This document shows positions 25,946 through 35,034 of a DNA stretch of 64,000 nt, one piece after another. How positions within the stretch are numbered: position 1 is the stretch's first letter; every line of letters begins with the position of its first letter. The stretch is taken from assembly GCF_900538275.1 (NCBI RefSeq), contig NZ_LR130778.1, forward strand, positions 186,001 through 250,000, read 5' to 3'. The notes beneath the pieces were generated by a model, which worked only from the letters and a program-made list of their open reading frames with translations, was not told where the DNA came from and ran no database searches. The DNA comes from Petrocella atlantisensis. GTDB lineage: Bacteria > Bacillota > Clostridia > Lachnospirales > Vallitaleaceae. The position numbers were made by a program, and so were the translations under genes.

Positions 25946-27223
25946 TTATAAACTTTTTAGCACTTCTTTTTGAATGTCTATAAAAGTCTTTAGTACCTCA
26001 TCATCATGGGCCATGGATAAAAACATGGCTTCAAAAGTTGATGGGGCCAAAAGAATTCCCGCCTCAAGCATGCTTGCAAAATAGCGTCCAAACACTTCTG
26101 TGTCCGATTTCATAACAGAATGATAATCCGTCACCGGCTCTTTTGTAAAAAACAGACTCAGTAGTGAACCCACTCGGTTCACCTGGCCTTGGATACCGGC
26201 CGCCTTCAGGTTGTCAATCATAGCTGTTTCAAGGAAAACCGCTTTTTCTTCTAATTGCCTATAGATCTCAGGATGCTTTTCTAAATAGTTTATGGTATTA
26301 AGACCCATGGCCATCGCCACCCTATTCCCAGATAAGGTCCCAGCCTGATAAACATCCCCAAGTGGTGATATATGAGCCATGATATCAGCCCGTCCGCCAT
26401 AAGCACCAACAGGCATACCACCACCAATGATTTTACCAAGACAGGTTAGATCCGGTTGAATATTATAATAACCCTGTGCGCCGCCAAGGCCAAGTCTAAA
26501 TCCGGTAATGACTTCATCAAAGATGAGCACTGTTTTTGTAGACATCGTTAAATCTCTTAGGCGCTTAAGAAATGCTTGGTCTAAGGGTACAATGCCCATA
26601 TTGGCAGCAACCGGTTCTACGATAACGCCGGCCAATTCATGACCATGTCTTGCCCATAGTGCTTCAAGACCTTCTATGTCATTGATTTGTCCAACTAAAG
26701 TGTGTTCAACCAGAGCATCCAGTACACCGGCACTGGTAGGTACATTAAAGCTTAGTCCACCTGAACCGGATTTGATTAATAAACCATCTGAATGGCCATG
26801 GTAACAGCCTTCAAACTTAAGTATTTTATCACGTTTGGTATAACCTCTGGCCAAGCGAATGGCACTCATGGTCGCTTCTGTACCTGAGTTCACCATCCTA
26901 ACCATTTCCATGGAAGGCATCAGACGGTTGATGGTCTGTGCCATTTCAACCTCTATGGCTGTGGATAGACCAAAGCTAATACCTTCTGATAATACACCGG
27001 CTACCCCTTCTAAGACCACAGGGTTGGCATGGCCTAATATATGGGGACCAAAACCACCGATAAAGTCAATATAGGCCTTATCTTCCACATCCCAAACTTG
27101 AGCCCCTATGGCTTTTTTAGCAAAAATTGGTGGGGTGTCAACAGAACCAAAAGATCGCACCGGACTATTCACCCCGCCTGGCATCACTTTTTTTGCCGCT
27201 TCAAAAAGTTCTTTATTTTTCAT
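25946..27223 (-). CDS. hemL: glutamate-1-semialdehyde 2,1-aminomutase HemL
   Basis: About 425 residues, PLP enzyme of aminotransferase fold III. Converts glutamate-1-semialdehyde into 5-aminolevulinate. VMPGGVNSPVRSFGSV at the N-terminus, NSGTEATMSAIRLARG, LIFDEVITGFRLG and the PLP lysine in LTCLGKIIGGGMPVGAYGG are diagnostic. ATG at 27221-27223 preferred over a TTG two codons earlier. Downstream of hemB by 11 bp. Confidence 0.96.
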   Translation of the reverse strand: MKNKELFEAAKKVMPGGVNSPVRSFGSVDTPPIFAKKAIGAQVWDVEDKAYIDFIGGFGPHILGHANPVVLEGVAGVLSEGISFGLSTAIEVEMAQTINRLMPSMEMVRMVNSGTEATMSAIRLARGYTKRDKILKFEGCYHGHSDGLLIKSGSGGLSFNVPTSAGVLDALVEHTLVGQINDIEGLEALWARHGHELAGVIVEPVAANMGIVPLDQAFLKRLRDLTMSTKTVLIFDEVITGFRLGLGGAQGYYNIQPDLTCLGKIIGGGMPVGAYGGRADIMAHISPLGDVYQAGTLSGNRVAMAMGLNTINYLEKHPEIYRQLEEKAVFLETAMIDNLKAAGIQGQVNRVGSLLSLFFTKEPVTDYHSVMKSDTEVFGRYFASMLEAGILLAPSTFEAMFLSMAHDDEVLKTFIDIQKEVLKSL

Positions 27224-27234
27224 AATCAACCTAC

Positions 27235-28209
27235 CTATTCACTGTATTTTTCAATGAGTTCTTGTACTACAGGGGCAAAATAACTAAGAATTAGATTTGC
27301 ACCGGCTCTTTTTATGCCGATTAAAGACTCATAGATGCTTTTTTCGGCGATAAGATTTTCTCTAACACCCCGTTCTAACATGGCGTATTCACCACTGACT
27401 TGGTAGGCTGCAATAGGCCTGTTAAACCGTTCAGAAGCCTTTGAAACGATGTCCAAATAAGGCATGGCCGGTTTAACCATGAGGATATCTGCCCCTTCTT
27501 TAACATCCAACTCAAATTCACTTATAGCTTCAGATGCTCGGTGAAAATCCATCTGATAGGCTTGTCGATCACCCATTGCAGGAGCTGAATGGGCCGCATC
27601 TCTAAAAGGTCCATAGAAAGAGGAGGCGTATTTGGCACTATAGGCCATAATTGGTAGATGTTCAAAACCGTTTTTATCCAGTGCGGTTCTAAGACTATTA
27701 ATACGTCCGTCCATCATATCCGAAGGTGCCACCATGTCTGCACCCGCTTTGCCATGACTGATGGCAATCTTGTCTAAGGTTCTTAAGGTTTCTTCTCGTT
27801 TGATTTTACCTTGTGGATCAAAGAAGCAGCAGTGACCATCCGACTTGTATTGACACAGGCAGATGTCTGTGATTAAAAAAATCTCAGAACTGATAGCTTT
27901 AATGGCCCTTAAAGCTTTTTGAACAATGCCGTTATCGTCATAGGCACATGCCCCTTCAGCATCTTTTTCATCGGGCACACCAAAAATCAGTAAACTCTTA
28001 ATCCCTTTAGACTGCCACTGGGGCACCAATCGTTCCAGTTGATCCACGCTAATGTGGTATTGACCTTTCATGGATTCTATTTCTTTATATACGTTCTCAC
28101 CTTCCACGATGAAAATCGGGTAAATCATATCGTCCATGGTCAATTGTACATCCCGAACCATCTTTCTTAGTACGCCATGTTGCCTTAATCGTGTTGGTAA
28201 ATATCCCAT
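27235..28209 (-). CDS. hemB: delta-aminolevulinic acid dehydratase HemB
   Basis: About 324 residues from MGYLPTRLRQHGVLRKMVR. Condenses two 5-aminolevulinates to porphobilinogen. ICLCQYKSDGHCC has the three-cysteine zinc site, so the Zn-dependent type. Schiff-base lysines appear in YSAKYASSFYGPFRDAA and ILMVKPAMPYLD. The frame is open further upstream, but that part overlaps the end of hemD and is probably not translated. No very strong ribosome site precedes this ATG (AAGGG about 14 bases upstream), so the start is moderately sure. Confidence 0.95.
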   Translation of the reverse strand: MGYLPTRLRQHGVLRKMVRDVQLTMDDMIYPIFIVEGENVYKEIESMKGQYHISVDQLERLVPQWQSKGIKSLLIFGVPDEKDAEGACAYDDNGIVQKALRAIKAISSEIFLITDICLCQYKSDGHCCFFDPQGKIKREETLRTLDKIAISHGKAGADMVAPSDMMDGRINSLRTALDKNGFEHLPIMAYSAKYASSFYGPFRDAAHSAPAMGDRQAYQMDFHRASEAISEFELDVKEGADILMVKPAMPYLDIVSKASERFNRPIAAYQVSGEYAMLERGVRENLIAEKSIYESLIGIKRAGANLILSYFAPVVQELIEKYSE

Positions 28210-28243
28210 ATTGCTAACGCCTACCCTTCTTTTAATACTATTT

Positions 28244-30841
28244 TTATAATGATATCTTCTCCATAATCGTTTCGTATATACCTTGATATGAATGGGTTGT
28301 TGCCTCATGTATAAGTGACCAGTGATATTCTTTTAACGCTTCTGTGGTCATGGGACCAATGGAATACGCCGGTATTGACCGAGACATCTGTGTATAATTC
28401 TCATTATTTGTGGCTATAAAAGCTTCTACGGCAGACCGGCTGGTGAAAACAACCCCATCATACCATTGTTCCTGAAGGTCCACTTTTATTTTAGTGGGAA
28501 GCACTTCATATAGATGAACGTCCGTCACTTGAGTTTTCTCACTTAAGGCTTTAATAATCTCTGTATTCCCTAGTTTGGACCTATAAAAACAAATACCTTG
28601 ACTCAGTTGTTGTCGGTCCATCTTATGATGTATCAAGTCCAGTAGTTCTTTTGTGGTAAATTGTTCAGGCATATAGTCCGGTTGGATACCATGATCCTTT
28701 AAGGCTTTTGTAGTAGAAGTCCCAATACTGATAATTGATGGTCCTGCAAGGATGCGCAGATCCTGGTTATGGGCTTGTAAGGCTTTGAAAAAACAAGTCA
28801 CACCAAAAGGACTGGTAAAAACAATAGCACCCAACCCGGAAAACCAGTCTTTGGTAAAATACTCAAAATCCGGACGCAATATTCTATGGGTAATCATAGG
28901 CATTTCAACCACTTCGGCCCCCTGGTCTTTTAGATTCTGAAGCAACTTAGCTCGGTTGGTCATTTTGTCTTTATCCGAAGATCCTACCTCGTTTTTTACT
29001 TCAGGTGTCGGCAAGGTGAGCAATAATTTTTTCCCAAATAAAGGTTTACCTTCAAGGTTTACCAATTGATGATGAAAACCTGCCACTTCACCAATGACGA
29101 TCAAACCGGAACGGCTTTCATGTTCATCAACGGCTATGCTAAGTTCATCTAGTCTTACACTGACGGTTGCTTGCTGGGGTGTTGTTGCATGATAAATGAT
29201 GGCAACCGGGGTCTTAGCCGGTTTGCCTGCATTTAAAAATCCTTCAGCTATGGCCCCTGCTTGTCCAATACCCATTAGAATGACACAGGTCCCTCCCGCT
29301 TTTGTCAAGGCTTCATAATCCATAGGTGCACCCGACTTGGAAAGATGGCCTGTCATCACATGAAAAGATGCGGACAATCCCCTGTGTGTTATAGGAATAC
29401 CGGCGTAAGTCAAGCCACCTATAGCGGATGTAATGCCCGGTACCACATCGTAATCTACACCTGCTTCTTTAAGGGCCAAGGCTTCTTCACTACCCCGGCC
29501 AAAAACATAAGGGTCGCCCCCTTTAAGACGAACCACTTTAAGTCCAAGTAAAGCTTTTTCAATCAATAAGGCGTTGATATTTTCTTGGGTCATGGTGTGA
29601 TCCCCGGCTTTTTTACCCACATATATTTTTTCTGAGTACGTAGGTGCTAGATCCAGTAACGCCTTACCACTTAAGTAATCATAGGCAATAACGTCCGCTT
29701 CACTTAGATAACGCATCCCTTTAACAGTAATCAGTTCCGCGTCTCCGGGACCGGCACCTACCAAGGCAACAAACCCTGTTTTTTTAGATGTAAGTTTTTG
29801 GGCCATATGGCGACCATGATGGATCAGTTGATCTTCTAAAAACTTCATCTGTCGTTCATTTTGGACCACATCCAAATCATGGATAAGACCAAGGTTTAGA
29901 GTCTCTCTATGAGCTGTTTGCCCATGCTCATCGCCTAATAGACTATAGAAAGTAAGGTTAAGGTCTTTGGATAGGTCAAGGTAACCACCAATCGCCATAT
30001 GACAAGACCCCTGTGTGCCTTTTAGATAAGCGCGCTCCAGTCTTGCCTGTAATGTGGCTTTATGATTTTGAATCGATGCCAGAAGCCTAAATAAAGTTTC
30101 ATCTTCTTCTCGAATCTCCAGTCCCAGTATGCCTTGGCAAGGTGCCGGTATCATTTCCTTATAATCTAAAGGAATAAAGTTTAGGTGTGGGTATTCTTTT
30201 TTCAAATCCAAACGGTGGATACCGGCTTGTGCCAAAACAATCCCATCTAATTTGTTTTCATAAATACCATCTTGATCATCTTGATTATTTTCATCATTTT
30301 TATCCAACTTTTTAAGCCTTGTATCAATGTTCCCACGGATATTCTCAAAGACCACCTCAATACCTAGACCAGAGAATAAACGCTTAAGCTCGACCCTACG
30401 TCTTGGACTACCTGTGCCGATGATCAATTTGGGAGGTAAGTTTTCCAGACTTGCCCCTTCTTTTGTAATGAGATAATCAAAAGGGTTTTCTCTTTTGATC
30501 GTACCACTAAGGATCAGTCCTTGAGGTAACTGGGCCGGCATGTCTTTAAGACTATGAACGGCCAAATCAATGCTCTTATCAAGAAGAGCTTGTTCAATTT
30601 CCTTGATAAATAAGCCCTGTCCGCCAATCTGAGACAAAGGTGTTGTTTGGTCCCTGTCCCCTTTGGTTTCAATAATGACACATTCAAGTTCTAAGGGTTC
30701 ATTGGATGAAATGGATGTATTAGATGGGTCAGAACTTAGTTGATCGGCTTTTTTTTGATAGGCTTTTTGTAGATGAGACATTACAAGTTCTGTCTGTTTA
30801 AGTGCAAGGGCACTGCCCCGTGTTCCTAATCTTATTTTCAT
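28244..30841 (-). CDS. trifunctional HemC-CobA-HemD fusion (PBG deaminase, uroporphyrinogen III methylase, uroporphyrinogen III synthase)
   Basis: 865 residues in one continuous frame. Residues about 1-345 are porphobilinogen deaminase (MKIRLGTRGSALALKQTEL; dipyrromethane cysteine in QGSCHMAIGG). Residues about 353-600 are a SUMT/CobA methylase (FVALVGAGPGDAELIT, VRLKGGDPYVFGRG, VVPGITSAIGG). Residues about 615-862 are uroporphyrinogen III synthase (AIVFTSPFGVTCFFKAL, GVVFTSRSAVEAF). The protein could turn porphobilinogen into precorrin-2 without releasing hydroxymethylbilane. CobA-HemD fusions are well known in Clostridia; the added HemC is less usual. No ribosome site was found at the junctions, so no separate products are expected. 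ATG at 30839-30841. Confidence 0.95.
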   Translation of the reverse strand: MKIRLGTRGSALALKQTELVMSHLQKAYQKKADQLSSDPSNTSISSNEPLELECVIIETKGDRDQTTPLSQIGGQGLFIKEIEQALLDKSIDLAVHSLKDMPAQLPQGLILSGTIKRENPFDYLITKEGASLENLPPKLIIGTGSPRRRVELKRLFSGLGIEVVFENIRGNIDTRLKKLDKNDENNQDDQDGIYENKLDGIVLAQAGIHRLDLKKEYPHLNFIPLDYKEMIPAPCQGILGLEIREEDETLFRLLASIQNHKATLQARLERAYLKGTQGSCHMAIGGYLDLSKDLNLTFYSLLGDEHGQTAHRETLNLGLIHDLDVVQNERQMKFLEDQLIHHGRHMAQKLTSKKTGFVALVGAGPGDAELITVKGMRYLSEADVIAYDYLSGKALLDLAPTYSEKIYVGKKAGDHTMTQENINALLIEKALLGLKVVRLKGGDPYVFGRGSEEALALKEAGVDYDVVPGITSAIGGLTYAGIPITHRGLSASFHVMTGHLSKSGAPMDYEALTKAGGTCVILMGIGQAGAIAEGFLNAGKPAKTPVAIIYHATTPQQATVSVRLDELSIAVDEHESRSGLIVIGEVAGFHHQLVNLEGKPLFGKKLLLTLPTPEVKNEVGSSDKDKMTNRAKLLQNLKDQGAEVVEMPMITHRILRPDFEYFTKDWFSGLGAIVFTSPFGVTCFFKALQAHNQDLRILAGPSIISIGTSTTKALKDHGIQPDYMPEQFTTKELLDLIHHKMDRQQLSQGICFYRSKLGNTEIIKALSEKTQVTDVHLYEVLPTKIKVDLQEQWYDGVVFTSRSAVEAFIATNNENYTQMSRSIPAYSIGPMTTEALKEYHWSLIHEATTHSYQGIYETIMEKISL

Positions 30842-30842
30842 G

Positions 30843-31442
30843 TCATCCCCCGTTTATGGTCAGTTTCTCCAAAATACGTCTTAAGGTCTCGGTATCTTTA
30901 TAAATGATGGCGCGTAACATCTTGTTTCTCTTGACCGAATCTCTTTCCATCTCTTTAAAAATTGTTCTAATTGCTCCCAGTAACTTTATTTTTTCTTCCC
31001 AGCTTTCATCATATTCTTCTTTAAGCTTACCAATGATTTTTTGTCCCAGTATGGGGCTTTGCCCACTGGTGCTCACCGAAAAAATAAGTTGACCTCGTTT
31101 TAAGGCTGAGGTAAATACCACATCACATAAATCCGGTTGATCCACCACATTACATAGAATATGAAGTGCCCTGCAGTCCTCATAGACCTGTCTATTAACA
31201 AGTGCATCATTGGTTGCAGAAATAACTAAAAAAGCATTTGTAATATGGTCCTTATGATAGGGACTGACCCTACATTGTACCTTAGGACCCATTTCTAATA
31301 GACTTGGCAAAAAATTCAAGCTAACCGCTTCAACCCTTGCATCAAAGTTAATTAATTTTTGGATTTTTTCAAGGGCAACCGATCCGCCGCCAATGACCAC
31401 AATCTTTTTTCCTTCTGTATTCAACATAACCGGTAAGTACAT
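30843..31442 (-). CDS. precorrin-2 dehydrogenase / sirohydrochlorin ferrochelatase-like (SirC/CysG-N)
   Basis: 199 residues. YLPVMLNTEGKKIVVIGGGSVALEKIQ is the Rossmann NAD+ loop typical of Met8/CysG-N/SirC; FSVSTSGQSPILGQKI is the conserved Ser region. Oxidises precorrin-2 to sirohydrochlorin. Without the CysG C-terminal methylase, which is supplied by the fusion downstream. Whether it also chelates iron cannot be told. Directly joined: 4 bp from hemA, one base from the fusion gene. Confidence 0.93.
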   Translation of the reverse strand: MYLPVMLNTEGKKIVVIGGGSVALEKIQKLINFDARVEAVSLNFLPSLLEMGPKVQCRVSPYHKDHITNAFLVISATNDALVNRQVYEDCRALHILCNVVDQPDLCDVVFTSALKRGQLIFSVSTSGQSPILGQKIIGKLKEEYDESWEEKIKLLGAIRTIFKEMERDSVKRNKMLRAIIYKDTETLRRILEKLTINGG

Positions 31443-31446
31443 AGCC

Positions 31447-32703
31447 TCACTCCAAATCGTATAATTTTTTCATTAAGGTCAAAGCCTCTTTAAGCTCTTC
31501 TTGTTCCATATTCTTTAATCCCAAAATGGGCTCTTTCACCACCCTAAGGACCGCTGATTTAATGACTTTTTCAATATAAGCGCTTTCTTTATGACTCAGT
31601 TGTATCTTTTTATGAATCAAGTCCATAGCGTCCCCATAAGCTGTCTGAACCTTGTTCTGAAGACCTTCAATCGTCGGATCAGCAACTGAACGCATCATCC
31701 AGTCTTTAAGCATTTCGACTTCATGGGGTATTTTTTCTATCATACGATTGGCCATTTCTCGTCTGACTTCTAGGTTGTCTTCAATGGTCTTTCCAATCTC
31801 ATCGATACCTAGGACTTGAGTGTGCTCCAATGTATCGATTCGTCGTTCAATATCTGCAGGAACCGCCAAGTCTATGAACAACTGATTTTTTGCTTTACCT
31901 TGATACAGGTTCATGGTTTCCAACAATCGGTCATACGAAAAGATATAATGGGGACTGCTGGTAGCACTGATGATACAATCCACTTGGCTTAGAAAAGCAT
32001 ACCGCTCTTCGTAGGGTAATGAGCCATCATCCGGATCTAAGCTATTCATTTGACATATGGAACGGCTTGTTTTATATATGACCAAACCTTCTTTCGTAGC
32101 CACTTCATCAAAATACTTCTTGACCAGACGGCCTGTTTCACCAAGACCGACAATCATAACCCCTTTACCACCCGTTGTCCTTAGAAATTCCATGGCACGC
32201 TTATAAGCCAGATACGCTACGGAGATGGGCAGATGAGATATACCGACTCTGGTTCTGATTTCTTTAGAAAAACGGATGCTTTCTTGGAAAAGTCGGTTTA
32301 ATATTTTATTGCTGATGCCCATTTTGGATGCCAAAAGCCAAGCGTCCTTCACTTGGGATAGAATCTGATCCTCCCCAAGTACCATAGAATCCAGACCGGC
32401 TGTTACTTTCAGTAAATGGGTGATGGCTGCGTCACCGGTTAATGACCACAGACGTTCTCGAAAAATAGACCCATCTTCCGGATTTAATTGGTCAATAATG
32501 CCTTCAATGACCTCTAATACATCTGTATCAGCGCCTGTATAATAGAGTTCAAAACGGTTACAAGTGGATAATAAGACATTGCCACCAACCGATTCAAACA
32601 ATTGAATCTGATATTCCATACGCTTTGTTTGTGTCCAAGCCAATTGTTCTCTTAGACCCACTTCCATTTCTTTATAACTCACACCCACCACATTTACAAT
32701 CAT
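31447..32703 (-). CDS. hemA: glutamyl-tRNA reductase HemA
   Basis: 418 residues. Reduces Glu-tRNA(Glu) to glutamate-1-semialdehyde, the entry to the C5 pathway. LLSTCNRFELYYTG carries the active-site cysteine; GLDSMVLGEDQILSQVK and the NADPH loop MIVGLGETGRLVKKY follow. It starts at ATG 32701-32703 after AAGGAT. A terminator-like hairpin lies just upstream. Confidence 0.96.
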   Translation of the reverse strand: MIVNVVGVSYKEMEVGLREQLAWTQTKRMEYQIQLFESVGGNVLLSTCNRFELYYTGADTDVLEVIEGIIDQLNPEDGSIFRERLWSLTGDAAITHLLKVTAGLDSMVLGEDQILSQVKDAWLLASKMGISNKILNRLFQESIRFSKEIRTRVGISHLPISVAYLAYKRAMEFLRTTGGKGVMIVGLGETGRLVKKYFDEVATKEGLVIYKTSRSICQMNSLDPDDGSLPYEERYAFLSQVDCIISATSSPHYIFSYDRLLETMNLYQGKAKNQLFIDLAVPADIERRIDTLEHTQVLGIDEIGKTIEDNLEVRREMANRMIEKIPHEVEMLKDWMMRSVADPTIEGLQNKVQTAYGDAMDLIHKKIQLSHKESAYIEKVIKSAVLRVVKEPILGLKNMEQEELKEALTLMKKLYDLE

Positions 32704-32723
32704 CTTTTATCCTTTCCAAGAAA

Positions 32724-32757
32724 AATAAAGAGCAAGGACACCGAAGCACCCTTGCCC
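32724..32757 (-). terminator. intrinsic terminator or attenuator between the ferritin-like gene and hemA
   Basis: Minus-strand stem AAGGGTGC-TTCG-GTGTCCTT extended by GC pairs on both sides, with a stable UUCG tetraloop, then TCTTTATTTTTC. Only about 28 bases separate it from the hemA ATG, too few for a separate promoter, so it may lower but not end transcription into hemA. Confidence 0.7.
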
Positions 32758-32761
32758 TATA

Positions 32762-33223
32762 TTATATCATCTGAGATCTGTATTGTCTAAGCATGACGAT
32801 ATGAGATTGTTCCTGTGCCACCAAACCATCAATCTTGTCATGTTCAGCTTTTGGTAGATGTCTTTGTGCCTCTCTAAGAAATAATATGGTGTCTTTTTCA
32901 AGTCGAAAAGCCAAGTCAAAAGCTTCCTCCAGACTCATAACCTCTTTTTTCTGAGTCATAAAGTCAATGTTGTCTTTAATTAAAGCATCTAGATAAGCCA
33001 TATATTCTTCGTCAACGTCACTGGTCGTATAATTCACGTATTGCTCTTTGAGGGATTTATAGAGTTTTTCATGTGCTTCTTCCTGCTTGGCCAGTGCCTT
33101 AAAAAGTTCCGTCAACGTCTCTTCTTCAGCTTGATTGGCCAAATCTTTATAATGCCCTTGCCCCATTATTTCAATATCAATGAGCACATCCAGCAGATCT
33201 TCCAGTAAAAATATTTCTTGCAT
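32762..33223 (-). CDS. ferritin-like (rubrerythrin-type) diiron protein
   Basis: 153 residues, all-helical. IDIEIMGQGHYKDLA, AKQEEAHEKLYK, FRLEKDTILFLREA and AQEQSHIVMLRQY supply the four glutamate/histidine ligands (two ExxH) of a ferritin-like diiron site. There is no rubredoxin domain. A peroxide-scavenging role would suit its neighbours (asrABC, oxygen-sensitive) but is inferred. 17 bp after asrC. Confidence 0.85.
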   Translation of the reverse strand: MQEIFLLEDLLDVLIDIEIMGQGHYKDLANQAEEETLTELFKALAKQEEAHEKLYKSLKEQYVNYTTSDVDEEYMAYLDALIKDNIDFMTQKKEVMSLEEAFDLAFRLEKDTILFLREAQRHLPKAEHDKIDGLVAQEQSHIVMLRQYRSQMI

Positions 33224-33240
33224 GATATAGACCCCCTTTT

Positions 33241-34230
33241 CTACAAACCTTCATGGTTAAACTGCATATCTGTTTTGTAATGGTACCCATGCCACTGTAT
33301 ATGTTCTGCTACTAGGGCTTTCGGATTCAACGTAATGCCTTCTAAGACTTCTTTTTTAAAGACTTGATAACCCATACGGTCCACAATATAACCGATATGC
33401 TCCTTTGGCAAACTTGTATCAATATAGCGTTCTACAAAACCATAGGTATTTTTAATGATTTGAGTGATTTCTTCTTCTGTTGCCCACTTAATGAAGGGCA
33501 TGGCCAATCTAGGGTTTTTCTTGCCTGTTCTGCCCATAATGACCATTCTATAATACTTTTCTTCGCTTCTCGTCCAAGCCCCAGCCGGACATTTTAGTAT
33601 ACATTCACCGCATCCGATACATTTTTCAATATCTCTTTCGATATTATAATCCTTAACGCTTAAGGCACCGGTCACTTTTTTCTTACAATTGTCCACGCAT
33701 GCCTCGCAAGTGATACATCGTTTGCTATCATATTGAGGCTCTGTCAAACAGATAATGCCAAAGTCCTGCATATGGGCTTTAATACAATCGTTAGGACAAC
33801 CGGTCACAGCGATTTTGAAATGAAAATCATGGGGATAAACGGCTTTTTCAAGGCTGTTTGCGATTCTGGTCGTGTCATCATTGGCATAAGGACAAACACG
33901 GTTGCCAATGCAGGCTGAGATATTTCTTGTACCTGCTGCCGGATAACCACCATCACCATAATCCACGTCAAGGCCAAGGGATTCAATAAGGGGACGGATC
34001 ATCTTATTAATTTCCGGGATTCGATCAAAGTCGATTCCTGGACATTCAAAACCTTGTCTGGTGGTCAAATGAACGGTACCGTCACCAAATTTTTCTGCTA
34101 CTTCTTGAATGATTTGAAAATATTTGGCTTCCAGATGACCACCTGGTACCCGGACTCTAAGGGCGGTTTTATTTCTAATTTTTGTGATTCTATACGCATT
34201 TTTTGTCACTAATTTTCGATCTATACTCAT
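33241..34230 (-). CDS. asrC: anaerobic sulfite reductase subunit C (siroheme)
   Basis: About 329 residues. Reduces sulfite to sulfide. LRVRVPGGHLEAKYFQ and HLTTRQGFECPGI begin the sulfite reductase half domain; the siroheme-Fe4S4 cysteines are in CIGNRVCPYAND and TGCPNDCIKAH. Between is a two-cluster ferredoxin insert (CITCEACVDNCKK and CIGCGECILKCPAGAW). Start ATG at 34228-34230, seven bases after GGAGG. Confidence 0.95.
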   Translation of the reverse strand: MSIDRKLVTKNAYRITKIRNKTALRVRVPGGHLEAKYFQIIQEVAEKFGDGTVHLTTRQGFECPGIDFDRIPEINKMIRPLIESLGLDVDYGDGGYPAAGTRNISACIGNRVCPYANDDTTRIANSLEKAVYPHDFHFKIAVTGCPNDCIKAHMQDFGIICLTEPQYDSKRCITCEACVDNCKKKVTGALSVKDYNIERDIEKCIGCGECILKCPAGAWTRSEEKYYRMVIMGRTGKKNPRLAMPFIKWATEEEITQIIKNTYGFVERYIDTSLPKEHIGYIVDRMGYQVFKKEVLEGITLNPKALVAEHIQWHGYHYKTDMQFNHEGL

Positions 34231-34242
34231 GAGCACGCCTCC

Positions 34243-35034
34243 TTAGTCCAACAATGTTTTTGCCTTGGTATAGTTAAAAACAGGACCTTCTAGGCAAACA
34301 TAAGTTTCATCAATCTTACAGTGACCGCATTTACCGATACCACAACTCATTTTACGTTCAAAAGACACCCAAATATTTTCTTCAACAAAACCAAGACGTA
34401 ACAACTCAAGGGTGGTAAATTTCATCATCATGGGAGGACCAACGAGAATGACCGTCTTATTTTCTACATCGGACAAATCCAAATCTTTAATATGGCTTGG
34501 AATAAGGCCAACTTTATAAGGCCACGTATCATCCCCTTGGTCAACCGTAAGGATTATAGGCACCTGCTCTTGCCACTTGCGAAGCGTATCTTTAAAAAGA
34601 ACATCTTTTGGACTTTTAAAGCCGACAATAATCTGCAAACCTTTTATGGCCGCCTGGTTGGATATGAAGGTGTCTATGGTATTTTTAACAGGTGCAAGTC
34701 CGGTACCACCGGCTATAACCACCATGTCTTTGTCTTTAAACCATGCCTGTTTAAAACCATTACCATAAGGTCCTCGCATATACAAGGTTTCACCGGGCTT
34801 CATTGCAAAAAGTCGATCTGTAACCCTGCCTACTTTCCGAATGGTCATGGTAAGTGTATCCGTGTCAAAATCAGAAATGGATATAGGGGCTTCGCCCACA
34901 CCCGGAAGGGACAGTTGCATAAACTGACCACCCACGAACCGGTCCTTGGCTTCAAAAACGAAGGTTGAATCTATTTCCGTCTCTTTTTGTGTAGTTAATA
35001 AAGTATAAGGTCTTGGCATATAAGGATTATTCAT
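34243..35034 (-). CDS. asrB: anaerobic sulfite reductase subunit B (FAD/NAD)
   Basis: 263 residues, ferredoxin-NADP reductase fold. FAD-binding GPYGNGF and VIAGGTGLAPVKNTID, then a C-terminal [2Fe-2S] site CGIGKCGHCKIDETYVC. It passes NADH electrons to AsrA/AsrC. Overlaps asrA by 8 bp with AAAGGAGG ahead of its ATG. Confidence 0.94.
   Translation of the reverse strand: MNNPYMPRPYTLLTTQKETEIDSTFVFEAKDRFVGGQFMQLSLPGVGEAPISISDFDTDTLTMTIRKVGRVTDRLFAMKPGETLYMRGPYGNGFKQAWFKDKDMVVIAGGTGLAPVKNTIDTFISNQAAIKGLQIIVGFKSPKDVLFKDTLRKWQEQVPIILTVDQGDDTWPYKVGLIPSHIKDLDLSDVENKTVILVGPPMMMKFTTLELLRLGFVEENIWVSFERKMSCGIGKCGHCKIDETYVCLEGPVFNYTKAKTLLD

Noticed and set aside
27235-28308. hemB start upstream at 28308, giving a 357-residue protein
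   Set aside because: The extra N-terminal residues overlap the end of hemD and match no HemB sequence; MGYLPTRLRQHGVLR at 28209 is the usual start.
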